DNA from: JAFGBN01 sp964394145
Lineage (GTDB): Bacteria > Chloroflexota > Dehalococcoidia > GIF9 > AB-539-J10
Direction: 5' to 3'
NCBI GenBank assembly: GCA_964394145.1
Contig: CAYMVL010000043.1
Span: 55,004-119,003, forward strand
DNA: 64,000 nt
In this document: one piece after another, positions 35,281 through 45,149 of the stretch
Layout: every line of letters begins with the position of its first letter
How positions within the stretch are numbered: the stretch's first letter is position 1
Notes under the pieces: model-generated
What the model saw: only the letters and a program-made list of their open reading frames with translations
What the model was told of the DNA's origin: nothing
The model's database searches: none
Position numbers and translations under genes: made by a program

Positions 35281-36204
35281 TTACGCCAGATGAGTACAGT
35301 CCCCGGCAACGGCTGTCCTTATAGAGCCATTGTCAGTTCTTATTATGAGTGCTCCACTGCTATCGATACCCACTGCTTTTCCCAGTAGCTCCTCACCGGC
35401 TGATACTATCCTCACATTCGCATTCAATGTGGATGAAATCTCTTTCCACTGCTCAAGCACATCCCCCTTCGTCAGTATCGCTTGCTGTTTGAATATTTCC
35501 TGTAACAATGAGCCAAGAAATTCTCCCCTTGAGATTTCCCGTTTAAGCTCATCCTTGAGCGACGTCACATCTGCCTCCAACTGGGGGATGGACACGTTAG
35601 CATTTATGCCAATACCCAGATTCACGAAGTTTATGGTATCTGTTTCTGCCTCCATCTCGGCTAATATGCCGCATACCTTCCTCCCTTGGATCAAAACATC
35701 GTTTGGCCATTTCACTTCTGGAGCTAAGCCAAAAAGCTTTCTAATAGTGGTCGCTACGGCTACAGATGCCATCAAATTTATCCTTGGCGCATATACCGGA
35801 GCTACATGAGGTCTTAAGATGACAGTGAAATAAATTCCGCCTTCGGGAGAAAGCCATGCTCTCTTCAGTCTGCCCCGTCCAGCGGCCTGATGCTCGGCAA
35901 CTATGAGAGTCCCTGCCTCTGCTCCCCCACTTGCTAATTCCTTAGCCGCATCCATTGTTGAGCCAATTTCCCGAAAATGATGGATTCTCTGCTCCAGGGA
36001 AGGGAATTCTGCAGGCAGCAGCAGGTCGGGTGAGGAGACTATTCTATAGCCCTTGGGTGACGCTTCAAAGATATAGCCGTCCCGCCTCAAATCGCGAATG
36101 TGTTTCCATACTGAAACCCTGGAGATTCCGAGTTCCTGAGCCAGCATCTCGCCAGAAACATAATCTGCGCTCTGGCGAAGGGCTTCCAATATCTTCCCCT
36201 TCAT
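35281..36204 (-). CDS. birA: bifunctional biotin-protein ligase / biotin operon repressor
   Basis: A 307-residue BirA with an N-terminal winged helix (ISRVSVWKHIRDLRRDGY) and a ligase domain containing GRGRLKRAWLSPEGG, KWPNDVLIQGRKVCGIL and GIGINANV. A C-terminal SH3-like part follows. It biotinylates carboxylase carriers and, with its DNA-binding domain, can repress genes. A BirA-type palindrome lies immediately upstream of its own start, so it is probably self-regulated. The carboxyltransferase at the left end of the window is a likely beneficiary of the ligase. Confidence 0.94.
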   Translation of the reverse strand: MKGKILEALRQSADYVSGEMLAQELGISRVSVWKHIRDLRRDGYIFEASPKGYRIVSSPDLLLPAEFPSLEQRIHHFREIGSTMDAAKELASGGAEAGTLIVAEHQAAGRGRLKRAWLSPEGGIYFTVILRPHVAPVYAPRINLMASVAVATTIRKLFGLAPEVKWPNDVLIQGRKVCGILAEMEAETDTINFVNLGIGINANVSIPQLEADVTSLKDELKREISRGEFLGSLLQEIFKQQAILTKGDVLEQWKEISSTLNANVRIVSAGEELLGKAVGIDSSGALIIRTDNGSIRTAVAGDCTHLA

Positions 36205-36207
36205 TTC

Positions 36208-36234
36208 GTTAACCTAGAATGTTTAGAGGTTAAC
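36208..36234. promoter_or_regulatory. BirA operator-like palindrome
   Basis: GTTAACC and GGTTAAC are exact complements separated by 13 bases and lie 4-30 bases upstream of the birA ATG. The known BirA box is a TTGTTAACC / GGTTAACAA type palindrome with a spacer of about 14-16 bases. The match to the half-sites is strong, and the spacer is slightly short. Confidence 0.7.
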
Positions 36235-36324
36235 TAATTGTTTCAGCCTTGTCAAGTTTGTCCGTGCATGCAACTCTCTTCCGCTCTATATGCCTAAACC
36301 AGTGCAATCCTTCAGGATAAACGT

Positions 36325-36330
36325 TATAAT
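36325..36330 (+). promoter_or_regulatory. -10 box of htpX
   Basis: A TATAAT lies 24 bases before the htpX start, followed by a GGAGG ribosome site. No clear -35 box is seen. Confidence 0.45.
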
Positions 36331-36353
36331 GGCCATGACGGAGGAACCAGTTC

Positions 36354-37319
36354 ATGTGGCTTAAGACAAGAATGTTCATATTGGTGGCGGTGCTATTCGC
36401 TATTCTGTACGGCGTGATTACCGGAGTTGGAGTCTGGATAGGAGAAGGCAGCTGGTTAAGCTATGTCATCCTAGCCTTCGTTATTCTTGGCATCCAGTAT
36501 CTTATCAGCCCCGCCATAGTGGGCTGGACGATGAGGATAAAATGGACTTCCGAACAGGAAGCGCCGGAGTTACATCGAATGGTAGCTGAGCTTGCTGAGA
36601 GAGCTCATCTTCCCAAGCCCCGGGTCGGCATATCGCAACTCCAGATGCCTAATGCCTTTGCCTTTGGCAGGACCAGCAAGGATGGCAGAGTCTGTGTTAC
36701 TCAAGGCATTCTCAATCTCCTGAGTAAGGATGAGCTCAAGGCAGTTTTGGGACACGAAATGTCTCACATCAAACACCGGGACATGATGATTATGACTTTG
36801 CTCTCAGCTATTCCACTCGTAATGTATTGGATTGCGTGGGGTACGATGTTTAGGGGATCGCTGGGTGGTCGCGGACAAAGTGGCATTGTTGCTATTGCTA
36901 TTGGTATGGGTGCGTTTCTTCTTTACTTCATTACTAACTTGCTTGTTCTCTATGGCTCACGCTTACGGGAGTACTATGCTGACCGAGGGAGTGTTGGATT
37001 AGGCAGTGAGCCGCATCATTTGGCTTCAGCCCTGTATAAACTCGTCTACGGAAATGCCCGATTCAAAGGGCGACCGGAATTAAAGCAGGTAGAAGGCGTG
37101 AAAGCTTTCTTTGTAAATGATCCCACACGTGCTTGGAGTGAGCTCAAAGAGCTATCTCAAATTGACCGCGATATGAGCGGCACGATTGACATGTATGAAT
37201 TGATGGACTTGAGAGGCAAATACATCAAGCTCACTTTTGCTGACAAGATGATGGAGATTCTCAGCAGTCACCCCAATATGCTGAAGAGGATCCAGCACTT
37301 ATCATCGCTGATGGCATGA
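36354..37319 (+). CDS. htpX: HtpX-type membrane zinc metalloprotease
   Basis: A 321-residue M48B protease that degrades damaged membrane proteins. Two N-terminal membrane helices are followed by the zinc motif HEMSHIKHRD. Two more helices follow (TLLSAIPLVMYWIAW and a later GAFLLYFITNLLVLY), then the third-ligand region REYYADRGSVGLG. The active site faces the cytosol. GGAGG lies upstream of the ATG. The NfeD-like gene follows, so both may serve membrane quality control. Confidence 0.93.
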   Translation: MWLKTRMFILVAVLFAILYGVITGVGVWIGEGSWLSYVILAFVILGIQYLISPAIVGWTMRIKWTSEQEAPELHRMVAELAERAHLPKPRVGISQLQMPNAFAFGRTSKDGRVCVTQGILNLLSKDELKAVLGHEMSHIKHRDMMIMTLLSAIPLVMYWIAWGTMFRGSLGGRGQSGIVAIAIGMGAFLLYFITNLLVLYGSRLREYYADRGSVGLGSEPHHLASALYKLVYGNARFKGRPELKQVEGVKAFFVNDPTRAWSELKELSQIDRDMSGTIDMYELMDLRGKYIKLTFADKMMEILSSHPNMLKRIQHLSSLMA

Positions 37320-37391
37320 GCTATGAGGCTACTGGCTAGAAACCATGCTCAAGAGAAGACACGGGTTCAATAGCAGTCTTATGTCTTAAGG

Positions 37392-37817
37392 ATGAGAAGT
37401 AAGACATATGTAATATTCTCAGTCACAACAGGCTTACTGGAAGAGCTAGCTTTAGCAGCAATCGTATTCTGGTTACTACCGGGGTTCGGCATAAATATCC
37501 CACTGTGGGCTCTTGTCATTTTGATGGTTGCCCTTGGGGTGTATAACTACATAGGTTATACTCTTGGCAGGAAAGCACTGCTCAAGAGACCGATGCTGTC
37601 ACCTGAGGCTATCATTGGTAGCAGGTGTCAAGCCACAACGCCACTGGCTCCTGAAGGTTACGTACGGGTCGCAGGAGAGCTTTGGAGAGCTTCATCAAGT
37701 TCCACGGTCGGGCCTGGCGAAAGCGTGGTTATCGTAGGCATAAAGGGCATGACTCTACTGGTGAGTCCTGCAAGCAAAAATAATCATGCAAATAGGAGAG
37801 CTGACTACTTAAGCTGA
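37392..37817 (+). CDS. NfeD-like membrane protein
   Basis: A 141-residue protein with two N-terminal membrane helices (residues ~5-30 and ~35-57) and a C-terminal OB-fold of the NfeD type (GSRCQATTPLAPEGYVRVAG, GPGESVVIVGIKGMTLLV). Short NfeD proteins work with stomatin-like partners, and none is next door here. htpX lies 70 bases upstream on the same strand. Confidence 0.85.
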   Translation: MRSKTYVIFSVTTGLLEELALAAIVFWLLPGFGINIPLWALVILMVALGVYNYIGYTLGRKALLKRPMLSPEAIIGSRCQATTPLAPEGYVRVAGELWRASSSSTVGPGESVVIVGIKGMTLLVSPASKNNHANRRADYLS

Positions 37818-37835
37818 CACAGGCAGTTTGAATTT

Positions 37836-39194
37836 CTAGCTAAGCAGCTCTGCCCACATTCCCTGCTTATCAATAGCTACCAACTTAACTCGGCCTATCT
37901 CATTGGTTAGGCGCTTCTGGCTCCTGGTGAATACTCTGATATAGCTATCAGTCAGGCCAGAATATATTCCTTCGCCTGGCCTTGTTTCCTTCTCCCACAA
38001 TACAGACGCAGTCTGACCGAGAAAAAGCTCCTGGAAATTGCGCTTAGAAATCAACGATAGCTGCAGCATCCTGAGACTGCGTTCCCTCTTTACCTCATAC
38101 CTTACCTGTTCAGGCATCTTGGCAGCCTTGGTTCCAGGTCGGGGTGAGAAGGGGAAAACATGGATGCTTGCAAAACCGGCTTGCTGGCAGAAGTGATAGC
38201 TCTGTTCGAACTCTGCGTCGCTCTCACCGGGTAAACCGACTATGATGTCAGTGGTAATAGCTGCTTCTGGTATCGCTTCCCTAATGGAAAGCATCGCAGC
38301 GCGGTAATCATCAAGTGAATAGCTTCGCCTCATCCTCTGAAGTAAGGCGTCGCTGCCACTTTGAAGGGCCAAGTGGAAGTGACGACATACCCTTCTATCT
38401 TGACATAAAGCTAAGAGCCTATTAGATAGCTCCTGTGGTTGAATTGAGGAAAGCCTCAATCTCTCGATATCGGTATCGCGCAGAATACGATCTATCAAAT
38501 CTGCCAGGTCAACATCGAGTTGTGGGTTGCTGTTCGCGCTGCCATCTTTATATTGCCCGATGTTTGTTCCTGTAAGTATGACTTCCTTATAGCCCAGAGC
38601 CACTTTCTTTTTGATTTCCATGATTACCTTCGCATAAGGTACGGAATACTCGCAATCCCTTACTCGCGGTACGATACAGTAGGCACAAGGGCTATGGCAG
38701 CCATCCTGGATCTTAATCAAGCTGCGAACCCTGCTGAGGCCATTGCCGAAATCAAATTGTTCCCCTTCTTGTTCTCGAGGCGCAACTTTGGCCCTATTCT
38801 CCACTTCCTCCATTCTGTGGGTATTATCCAGAGCGGAGGCGTCTGTCCTTGAGTTACCCGGGCCTAATAGGCCTGTTACAGTCTGAAGCAAATTCTGTTT
38901 CTCTTTATTGTTCAAAACCAGGTCAGCAATGTTAGCTAGCTCTTCGGGTGCTCTCTGGGCATAACAGCCAGTAGCAATAGTCAATGCCTGAGGGTTCCTT
39001 CTTTTGGCGAACCTGAGCCAGTGGCGTGACTTGCGGTCCGCGATATGGGTGACTGTGCAGGTATTGGCGATGTAAATATCTGCCGAATCATCAGGAGGCA
39101 CAATTTGCAGTCCGGCTTCGCTGAATTCAGCTATCAGCGACTCAGTCTCTGCCTGATTAAGCTTGCATCCCAGAGTGTAGAAAGCTATTTTCAT
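37836..39194 (-). CDS. mtaB: tRNA t6A37 methylthiotransferase
   Basis: MtaB adds a methylthio group to t6A37 of tRNA. The 452-residue radical-SAM enzyme has the N-terminal UPF0004 domain (YTLGCKLNQAETESL, NTCTVTHIADRKSRH, TGCYAQ). The radical-SAM cluster motif is KIQDGCHSPCAYCIVPRVR, followed by VILTGTNIGQY and LPGESDAEFEQSYHF. A TRAM-like C-terminal domain closes the protein. The KLNQ form and length favour MtaB over MiaB. It is transcribed divergently from recJ. Confidence 0.94.
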   Translation of the reverse strand: MKIAFYTLGCKLNQAETESLIAEFSEAGLQIVPPDDSADIYIANTCTVTHIADRKSRHWLRFAKRRNPQALTIATGCYAQRAPEELANIADLVLNNKEKQNLLQTVTGLLGPGNSRTDASALDNTHRMEEVENRAKVAPREQEGEQFDFGNGLSRVRSLIKIQDGCHSPCAYCIVPRVRDCEYSVPYAKVIMEIKKKVALGYKEVILTGTNIGQYKDGSANSNPQLDVDLADLIDRILRDTDIERLRLSSIQPQELSNRLLALCQDRRVCRHFHLALQSGSDALLQRMRRSYSLDDYRAAMLSIREAIPEAAITTDIIVGLPGESDAEFEQSYHFCQQAGFASIHVFPFSPRPGTKAAKMPEQVRYEVKRERSLRMLQLSLISKRNFQELFLGQTASVLWEKETRPGEGIYSGLTDSYIRVFTRSQKRLTNEIGRVKLVAIDKQGMWAELLS

Positions 39195-39302
39195 ATTGCC
39201 TTAAGAGATGGATTATATTTGTTGCCCAAAGTCAGGTCAAATAAATCTATACGGCCACTTAGGATGCGGGGTTTTACTAGGGCTCGGTTTGTGGTATAGT
39301 AA

Positions 39303-41015
39303 ATGCCTTTTGGCCAAGAGCCGTTAGAATTGGAAATGAATCATCAGTGGCAGATTTTACCTCAGGCACCAACTGAATATATCAATGCTTGTGGCGTGTC
39401 TTCTGTAATTGGGCAACTGCTGTATAACCGGGGTGTTAAGCCAGACGAAAGCGAACTGTTTTTAGCCGCTGACCACAGACTAGAAGGCAATCCCTTTCTG
39501 CTTCCGGACGTGCAACAAGCAGTGAGCAGAATATATGCGGCTTTGCTTTCAGGCGAAAAGATTGCCGTCTATGGCGACTTCGATGTTGATGGTGTCACCG
39601 CTACTGCTGTTCTTGTCGAAGGGCTCTCTTGGCTTGGTGCCAAGGCTAGCCCTTATATAGCTAGCCGTTTTTTTGAGGGACGTGGGCTGCAATTACCAGC
39701 TATAGAGAAGCTTAGTGGGGAGGGGATTAGCCTCCTTATTACTGTTGATTGTGGTATCAGTGACTTTGTGCAAGCGAAAAAGGCTCAGGAAACAGGGATC
39801 GATGTGATCATAACTGATCATCATATCCCACCACCAAACTTGCCTCAAGCCGTGGCTGTAATTAACCCAAAACGAAAGGATTCCCTCTATCCCTATCCTG
39901 ATCTGGCTGGTGTGGGCGTGGCTTTCAAACTCGTACAGGCTTTGCTCTATGGCGATAGCAGGCAAGAAAGGCTAACTGAGTTGCTAGATCTAGTAGCTTT
40001 AGGCACTGTTACCGACCTGGTACCTCTTATAGGTGAGAACCGTTATCTGGTTAAGGAAGGGCTGAAAGTGCTCAATAGCACGCATCGTATCGGTCTTCAA
40101 GAGATGATGAGGCTGGCTAGGCTGAATGCAGGCGGGCTTGACACCGAGCATATTTCCTTTGCTTTAGGTCCTCGCCTTAATGCTGCTGGCAGGATTGCAT
40201 ATGCTGGCAACAGTTATCAGTTGCTAACGACCAATTCAGCAGAAGAAGCTTATCGCCTGGCACTAGAACTGGAGGAAATGAATACCGAGCGCCAGCAACT
40301 AACCAGTGAAGTATTGGGCAAAGCAAAAGAGAGGCTGGAGGGAAAGCTTTCTCTGCCTCTGCTTATAGAAGGCGATGAGAGCTATCCCATCGGTATTATT
40401 GGACTTGTTGCGGGTAAGCTGGTAGATGAATTTCATAAGCCTGCCATAATTCTCAACATTGGTTCAGAACTATGTCGTGGCAGTTGCCGCAGCATACCTG
40501 AGTTCAACATTATGTCTGCCCTGCAAGGATGCTGCGACTTGTTCCAGAGCTTTGGCGGTCATCCCTTAGCTGCCGGGTTTACCTTGGCACGTGAGAACCT
40601 TAGCAAGCTCGAGGAAAGGCTCATGGGTTTAGCACAGAGCGAATTATCTGGTCTCGATTTGAAGCCTAAATTGCTGATTGACGCTGAGGTTCTCTTATCC
40701 ACCTTCGCCGGTGACAGCTTCAATATGATTCAAGGGCTGGGCCCTTTCGGGAAAGGTAACTCTTCACCTGTTTTCCTCAGCCGTCAAGTTGAGGTAACGG
40801 AACGTCGGACTTTCGGGAACCAGGGCAGACATTTGGAGTTAAAGCTCAGACAAGGGGATATAACTTGGAGGGCTGTAGGTTTTGCTTCCCAGAAGACCCA
40901 GGAGGAAGTCACGCGTTTCATAGATATAGTGTATAGCTTGGAGAGGATTTCCTGGGGGGGAGAAGAGGCATTGCGTCTCAACCTTCGCGACTTTGCCCCA
41001 AGTCAGCCTCGCTAG
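39303..41015 (+). CDS. recJ: single-stranded-DNA exonuclease RecJ
   Basis: RecJ degrades single-stranded DNA 5' to 3' in recombination and mismatch repair. The 570-residue protein carries DHH-family motifs: VYGDFDVDGVTATAVL (I), LITVDCGISD (II), VIITDHHIPPPNLPQA (III), and DLVALGTVTDLVPL (IV). A DHHA1 domain with SFGGHPLAAGFTL and an OB domain follow. A TATAGT box lies three bases before the ATG used here, so the true start may be the ATG at 39339. The 3' end overlaps lgt tail to tail by 38 bases. Confidence 0.94.
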   Translation: MPFGQEPLELEMNHQWQILPQAPTEYINACGVSSVIGQLLYNRGVKPDESELFLAADHRLEGNPFLLPDVQQAVSRIYAALLSGEKIAVYGDFDVDGVTATAVLVEGLSWLGAKASPYIASRFFEGRGLQLPAIEKLSGEGISLLITVDCGISDFVQAKKAQETGIDVIITDHHIPPPNLPQAVAVINPKRKDSLYPYPDLAGVGVAFKLVQALLYGDSRQERLTELLDLVALGTVTDLVPLIGENRYLVKEGLKVLNSTHRIGLQEMMRLARLNAGGLDTEHISFALGPRLNAAGRIAYAGNSYQLLTTNSAEEAYRLALELEEMNTERQQLTSEVLGKAKERLEGKLSLPLLIEGDESYPIGIIGLVAGKLVDEFHKPAIILNIGSELCRGSCRSIPEFNIMSALQGCCDLFQSFGGHPLAAGFTLARENLSKLEERLMGLAQSELSGLDLKPKLLIDAEVLLSTFAGDSFNMIQGLGPFGKGNSSPVFLSRQVEVTERRTFGNQGRHLELKLRQGDITWRAVGFASQKTQEEVTRFIDIVYSLERISWGGEEALRLNLRDFAPSQPR

Positions 41016-41847
41016 TTGTTTCAGCAACTCTAATCCCGTGCCTGAACCTCCGTATTCTGAAAATAAGCCAGGGCACAGTGACCGCCAACATGACCAGACT
41101 GATGACCTGGCCTTGATGAAGTCCCCATAGAAATGGGTCATTCACGCGGAGGAACCTGATGGCGAAGTCACCCAGGGCATAAAGAGAAAGATAGAGAAAG
41201 AAGAGGGAGCCTTGTGGCTTAAGCCGTTCTCGAAAGCTCCATACAACAGCGAAGACCAGCAGGTTCCACAGCAGGAAATAAATCTGCGTGGGATACAGAG
41301 GCACTCCCCAATACTCACGAGGAATGGTATCTCGGGGACTATAGATCACCGCAGTGAAGAAAGAATGCAGGGTGCTGGGTTTACCAAAGCAACAGCCATT
41401 TAGGGTACAGCCCAATCTTCCTATAGCCTGGGCCAGGGGTGCTCCAACAGCTATAGAGTCACCCAGGCCAGCAAGACTGGGGAAAGAAATTTTCTTCATC
41501 TTGGTGTACAGCCAGGCTCCCAGTAAAGCTCCTCCAATGGCTCCATATAGCGCAAGCCCAGCAAAACCGATGATATCGATAGGCTCTTCCGGATGCGTCA
41601 CAAGGTAGTCAATGACGTGGACCAGCCTGGATACTATAAAGCCACCTATGATTCCCCAAAGGAAAATGCCATAGAGAGTATCTTGGGGGAAGCCTATTCT
41701 TCTTACCTCACGCGAAGTGACAAGTAGCAATGTCATAACCGCCAAAGCTACCATAATTCCATACCACCTCACCACAAAAGTACCGATGGTAAAAGCAACG
41801 GGGTCTATATCAATAGTGAGCATTTTGTTTTCAAGAGAAAATGGCAT
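40978..41847 (-). CDS. lgt: prolipoprotein diacylglyceryl transferase
   Basis: Lgt attaches diacylglycerol to the lipobox Cys of prolipoproteins. The 289-residue membrane enzyme has about seven helices. It shows VRWYGIMVALAV, YGAIGGALLGAWLY, and the signature AQAIGRLGCTLNGCCFG, then YPTQIYFLLWNLLVF. The start is uncertain: ATG at 41847 overlaps ftsY by 17 bases, while ATG at 41823 gives the shorter usual N-terminus. The chagasin-like lipoprotein in this window is a likely client. Confidence 0.93.
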   Translation of the reverse strand: MPFSLENKMLTIDIDPVAFTIGTFVVRWYGIMVALAVMTLLLVTSREVRRIGFPQDTLYGIFLWGIIGGFIVSRLVHVIDYLVTHPEEPIDIIGFAGLALYGAIGGALLGAWLYTKMKKISFPSLAGLGDSIAVGAPLAQAIGRLGCTLNGCCFGKPSTLHSFFTAVIYSPRDTIPREYWGVPLYPTQIYFLLWNLLVFAVVWSFRERLKPQGSLFFLYLSLYALGDFAIRFLRVNDPFLWGLHQGQVISLVMLAVTVPWLIFRIRRFRHGIRVAETTSEADLGQSREG

Positions 41848-42757
41848 TGACGAAAGCGTCAGCGTCGAAAGGAGCCATATCCTGTAGTTCTTCTCCTGTT
41901 CCTATGTACGAGATAGGTATATTCAAACAGTCGCGGATAGCAAAGATTATGCCCCCCTTGGCTGTGCCATCTAGTTTGGACAAAAAAATACCGGTTACGT
42001 CTATAGCTTCCGTGAAATACTTGGCCTGCGTCAGGCCGTTTTGCCCGGTGGTAGCATCCATCACCAGTAGGACTTGATGTGGGGCCGAGGCATCGTAATT
42101 ACCTGCTACCCTCTTTATTTTCTTCAGCTCTTCCATTAGGTTAAACTTGGTGTGTAGGCGGCCAGCGGTATCTATAATGACTAAATCTGCCTGGCGATTA
42201 TATGCCGCCTGAATAGCGTCGAAGGCAACCGCCGCCGGGTCGCCACCAGCCTGGTGAGCGACAACCTCGGCTCCAACTTCTCTGCCCCAGTATTTAAGCT
42301 GGTCAATCGCTGCTGCTCTGAAAGTGTCAGCAGCAGCCAGAATTACTCGTTTGCCCTGTGAGGTGAAGCTATAAGCCAGTTTAGCAATGCTGGTAGTTTT
42401 GCCCGAGCCATTGACGCCAACCACAAGGATAATTTGGGGCGATTTTCCGTCTTGCTCTGTACGGACTGGTGAATCCGAGACGCCAAGTAAACTCACCATC
42501 TCCTCCTTCAGGGCTGACCTTATCTGTGAAGCCTGTGTTAATCTATCTGTTTTCACGCGCCCTTTGACCTTGGCGACGAGCTTGCCTGTGGTTTCTACTC
42601 CAAGATCAGCCATGATAAGTGATTCTTCCAGTTCATCCCACAGCTCTTGACTCACCGACGTTCTATCAAAGAGGCGGACTATCTTGCCAAACCAGATATC
42701 CTTGCCTTTTCTTGCCCCTGAATCGCTTCTTTTCAACCAGTGAGCCACGTTAGCCAC
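41831..42757 (-). CDS. ftsY: signal recognition particle receptor
   Basis: FtsY is the SRP receptor GTPase for co-translational membrane targeting. The 308-residue NG-domain protein has the helical N domain, then G1 VVGVNGSGKTTSIAKLAY, ILAAADTFRAAAIDQL, G3 LVIIDTAGRLHTKFN, and FLSKLDGTAKGGIIFAI. The acidic A domain of E. coli FtsY is absent, as in many bacteria. lgt follows on the same strand. Confidence 0.95.
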   Translation of the reverse strand: MANVAHWLKRSDSGARKGKDIWFGKIVRLFDRTSVSQELWDELEESLIMADLGVETTGKLVAKVKGRVKTDRLTQASQIRSALKEEMVSLLGVSDSPVRTEQDGKSPQIILVVGVNGSGKTTSIAKLAYSFTSQGKRVILAAADTFRAAAIDQLKYWGREVGAEVVAHQAGGDPAAVAFDAIQAAYNRQADLVIIDTAGRLHTKFNLMEELKKIKRVAGNYDASAPHQVLLVMDATTGQNGLTQAKYFTEAIDVTGIFLSKLDGTAKGGIIFAIRDCLNIPISYIGTGEELQDMAPFDADAFVNAIFS

Positions 42758-42874
42758 CTATCATATAACTGTGAATATAGTAGCACAAGTGCAGCGGGCT
42801 TTTCAGTCTGCCAAACGAGGAAGCGCAATATCGTCCTGCTATATTAGAAGGTCGCTTGGTATTGCGATTAGAAT

Positions 42875-45142
42875 TCAGCTCACTAGCCCTTCAAGCAGCA
42901 TTACGGCCGCTTTCTTGTCAAGGGGCTGGTTGTTGTTGCCGCACTTCGGCGATTGTATGCAAGACGGGCAACCATCCTTACAGGAACACCCCTTAATTAA
43001 ATTCAGAGTAGCTTGCCAGAGCTGTTCTACTATCTCAAATCCTTTCTCAGCAATGCCGATGCCCCCGGGATACGCATCGTAGATGAAGATTTGCGCTTTG
43101 CCTGTGTCGGGGTGAAAAGGCATGGAAACGCCGCCTATATCGTTCCGATCGCACAGAGCAAACAGTGGGAGTATGCCAATGGCGGCATGCTCACAGGCGT
43201 GCAGGCCACCGTGAAAATCAAGCCCAACATCAGTGATCTTATCGATTGCCTTCTGTGGTAAATCAAACCATAATGACTTGGTGAGGAAGCTCTGAGGTGG
43301 CAAGTCAAGTGTTTCCTCTCCAATAAGCTCCTCAGTGAACTGTCTCTTCTTTTTGAAGCCTACGATTCTAGTAGTAACAGCGACATCTCCAAAATAGACT
43401 CTAGCGCTGCGGCATTCCTTTTCCTTGACCGTCTTTAGCACCCGGATGTCGGTGAGTTCCTTCGTTTGAGTATAGTAATCAACATATGCTTGTCTGGCTA
43501 AAGCAGTATGCCTGACCAGGTCGAGCTCCATTATAATGTAGGACTCGCCCTGATGCAGATAGATAGCACCAGGGTGTATTTGAAAGAAGGCAACGCTAGC
43601 TTCCACGGTCTCCACAAGACAGCCATGGGAATCAATAATGGCATACTGTCCCGATGTCGCCCTTATATTTACTTCCTGAGCGGGATAGATAGAGGTGGGA
43701 GAAGGATACCATCTCTCACCGCGCTTCCTTATCTTGCCTTCTTGTTCCAAGTCGGCTAGCGTAACATCAAAAGTGTCCCCAAAGATTTGTTTGCCTTTCT
43801 CACTTAACGGCTGCTCCCAGGCAGCACAAAGAAGATGCGGCTTTAAGATATGGGGGTTATCTGGATTAATCAAGGCGTTATCGAAGTTTTTACCGAAGAA
43901 GAAATCAGGATGATGCATTAAATATTGGTCAAGCGGGTTGTCCTGAGCTATAAGGAAACTCAAAGAACTATGGCTGCTTCGCCCGCTGCGGCCTGCTTGC
44001 TGCCAGGCGCTGGCAATACTTCCTGGATATCCAGTAAGCACCGTTGCCTCCAAATCGCCAATGTCTATTCCCAGTTCTAGAGCTGTTGTTGCCACAAGGC
44101 CTACTAGATGGCCTTGCAAGAATTGGTGCTCAATTCGGCGTCTCTCCTCAGGAATATAGCCTGCACGATAAGGACTGATAAGTTGTGCCAGTGAGGCAGA
44201 TAACCGCGATTGGGTGTAGATATAAATAAGCTCAGTCAATTTACGGGTGCGGGCAAAGACGAGGCTACGGATATTTTTTTGAATAAGCTCAGCAAGAAGG
44301 AAAGCAGCTTCGCTATTAGCACTGCGCCGACTGCTTTTAGCTTCGTCGAGGAGCGGTGGGTTCCAGAAGGAAAAGTATTTTTCACCATGTGGTGAACCAT
44401 CTTTGATAATTGCGTCAAAGGGTAAACCAGTCAGATTTTCGGCATGCTCTTTGGGATTAGCAATGGTCGCCGAACAACAAATAAACTGGGGATTGGAACC
44501 GTAGTGAGCACAAATCCGTCTCAACCTCCGCAGAACATTAGCTACGTGAGAGCCAAAAACACCCCGATAAACATGAGCCTCATCAATAACCACGTACTTC
44601 AAGTGCTGAAGTAACTTGGACCACGATTCATGGTTGGGCAAAATGCCCAGATGGAGCATATCGGGATTGGTGAGTACTATTCTGGCTTGTCTCTTTATGG
44701 CAGTCCTTTGACTCTGCGGCGTATCACCATCAAAAATAGCGATTGCTTTTTCAGAAAGTAGTCCGGGCAAGGCAAGTTGTCTCAGGCTGCGAAATTGATC
44801 CTGGGCCAAAGCTTTAGTGGGGAAAAGATAGAGAGCGGAGTTACTATTATCAATCAACATTGCCTCAAGCGTGGCTATTTGATAGCACAATGTCTTGCCG
44901 CTTGCACTCGGAGTAGCGACTATTACATTCTTCCCTGCGGAGATAGCGTTTAGCGCCTCTGCTTGATGACTGTAGAGGCGTGACATGCCTAGAGATTCAA
45001 GCCGTGCTTTCAAGGCAGGTTTGAGGGGCTTGTCTAGTTCATCGAAAGTGGGACCTTGAGAGTGGATAAGTTCAATATGGATAATCTGCTGTTCGTATGT
45101 AGGCAAGTTGATAAGATGATGAAGAAAAACAGCAGCGTCCAT
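42875..45142 (-). CDS. MrfA/YprA-type DEAD-box helicase with DUF1998 cysteine cluster
   Basis: A 755-residue helicase. RecA-like domain 1 has ATPSASGKTLCYQIA (Walker A), VVIDEAHVYRG (DEAH) and CCSATIANP. Domain 2 has TTALELGIDIGDLE and AGRSGRSSHSSLSF. The C-terminal DUF1998 region ends with the cysteine group CSCKDGCPSCIQSPKCG, which binds metal in MrfA. MrfA of Bacillus repairs mitomycin-type DNA damage, and a similar role is inferred. It lies seven bases after the DUF503 gene on the same strand. Confidence 0.92.
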   Translation of the reverse strand: MDAAVFLHHLINLPTYEQQIIHIELIHSQGPTFDELDKPLKPALKARLESLGMSRLYSHQAEALNAISAGKNVIVATPSASGKTLCYQIATLEAMLIDNSNSALYLFPTKALAQDQFRSLRQLALPGLLSEKAIAIFDGDTPQSQRTAIKRQARIVLTNPDMLHLGILPNHESWSKLLQHLKYVVIDEAHVYRGVFGSHVANVLRRLRRICAHYGSNPQFICCSATIANPKEHAENLTGLPFDAIIKDGSPHGEKYFSFWNPPLLDEAKSSRRSANSEAAFLLAELIQKNIRSLVFARTRKLTELIYIYTQSRLSASLAQLISPYRAGYIPEERRRIEHQFLQGHLVGLVATTALELGIDIGDLEATVLTGYPGSIASAWQQAGRSGRSSHSSLSFLIAQDNPLDQYLMHHPDFFFGKNFDNALINPDNPHILKPHLLCAAWEQPLSEKGKQIFGDTFDVTLADLEQEGKIRKRGERWYPSPTSIYPAQEVNIRATSGQYAIIDSHGCLVETVEASVAFFQIHPGAIYLHQGESYIIMELDLVRHTALARQAYVDYYTQTKELTDIRVLKTVKEKECRSARVYFGDVAVTTRIVGFKKKRQFTEELIGEETLDLPPQSFLTKSLWFDLPQKAIDKITDVGLDFHGGLHACEHAAIGILPLFALCDRNDIGGVSMPFHPDTGKAQIFIYDAYPGGIGIAEKGFEIVEQLWQATLNLIKGCSCKDGCPSCIQSPKCGNNNQPLDKKAAVMLLEGLVS

Positions 45143-45149
45143 TTATCAT

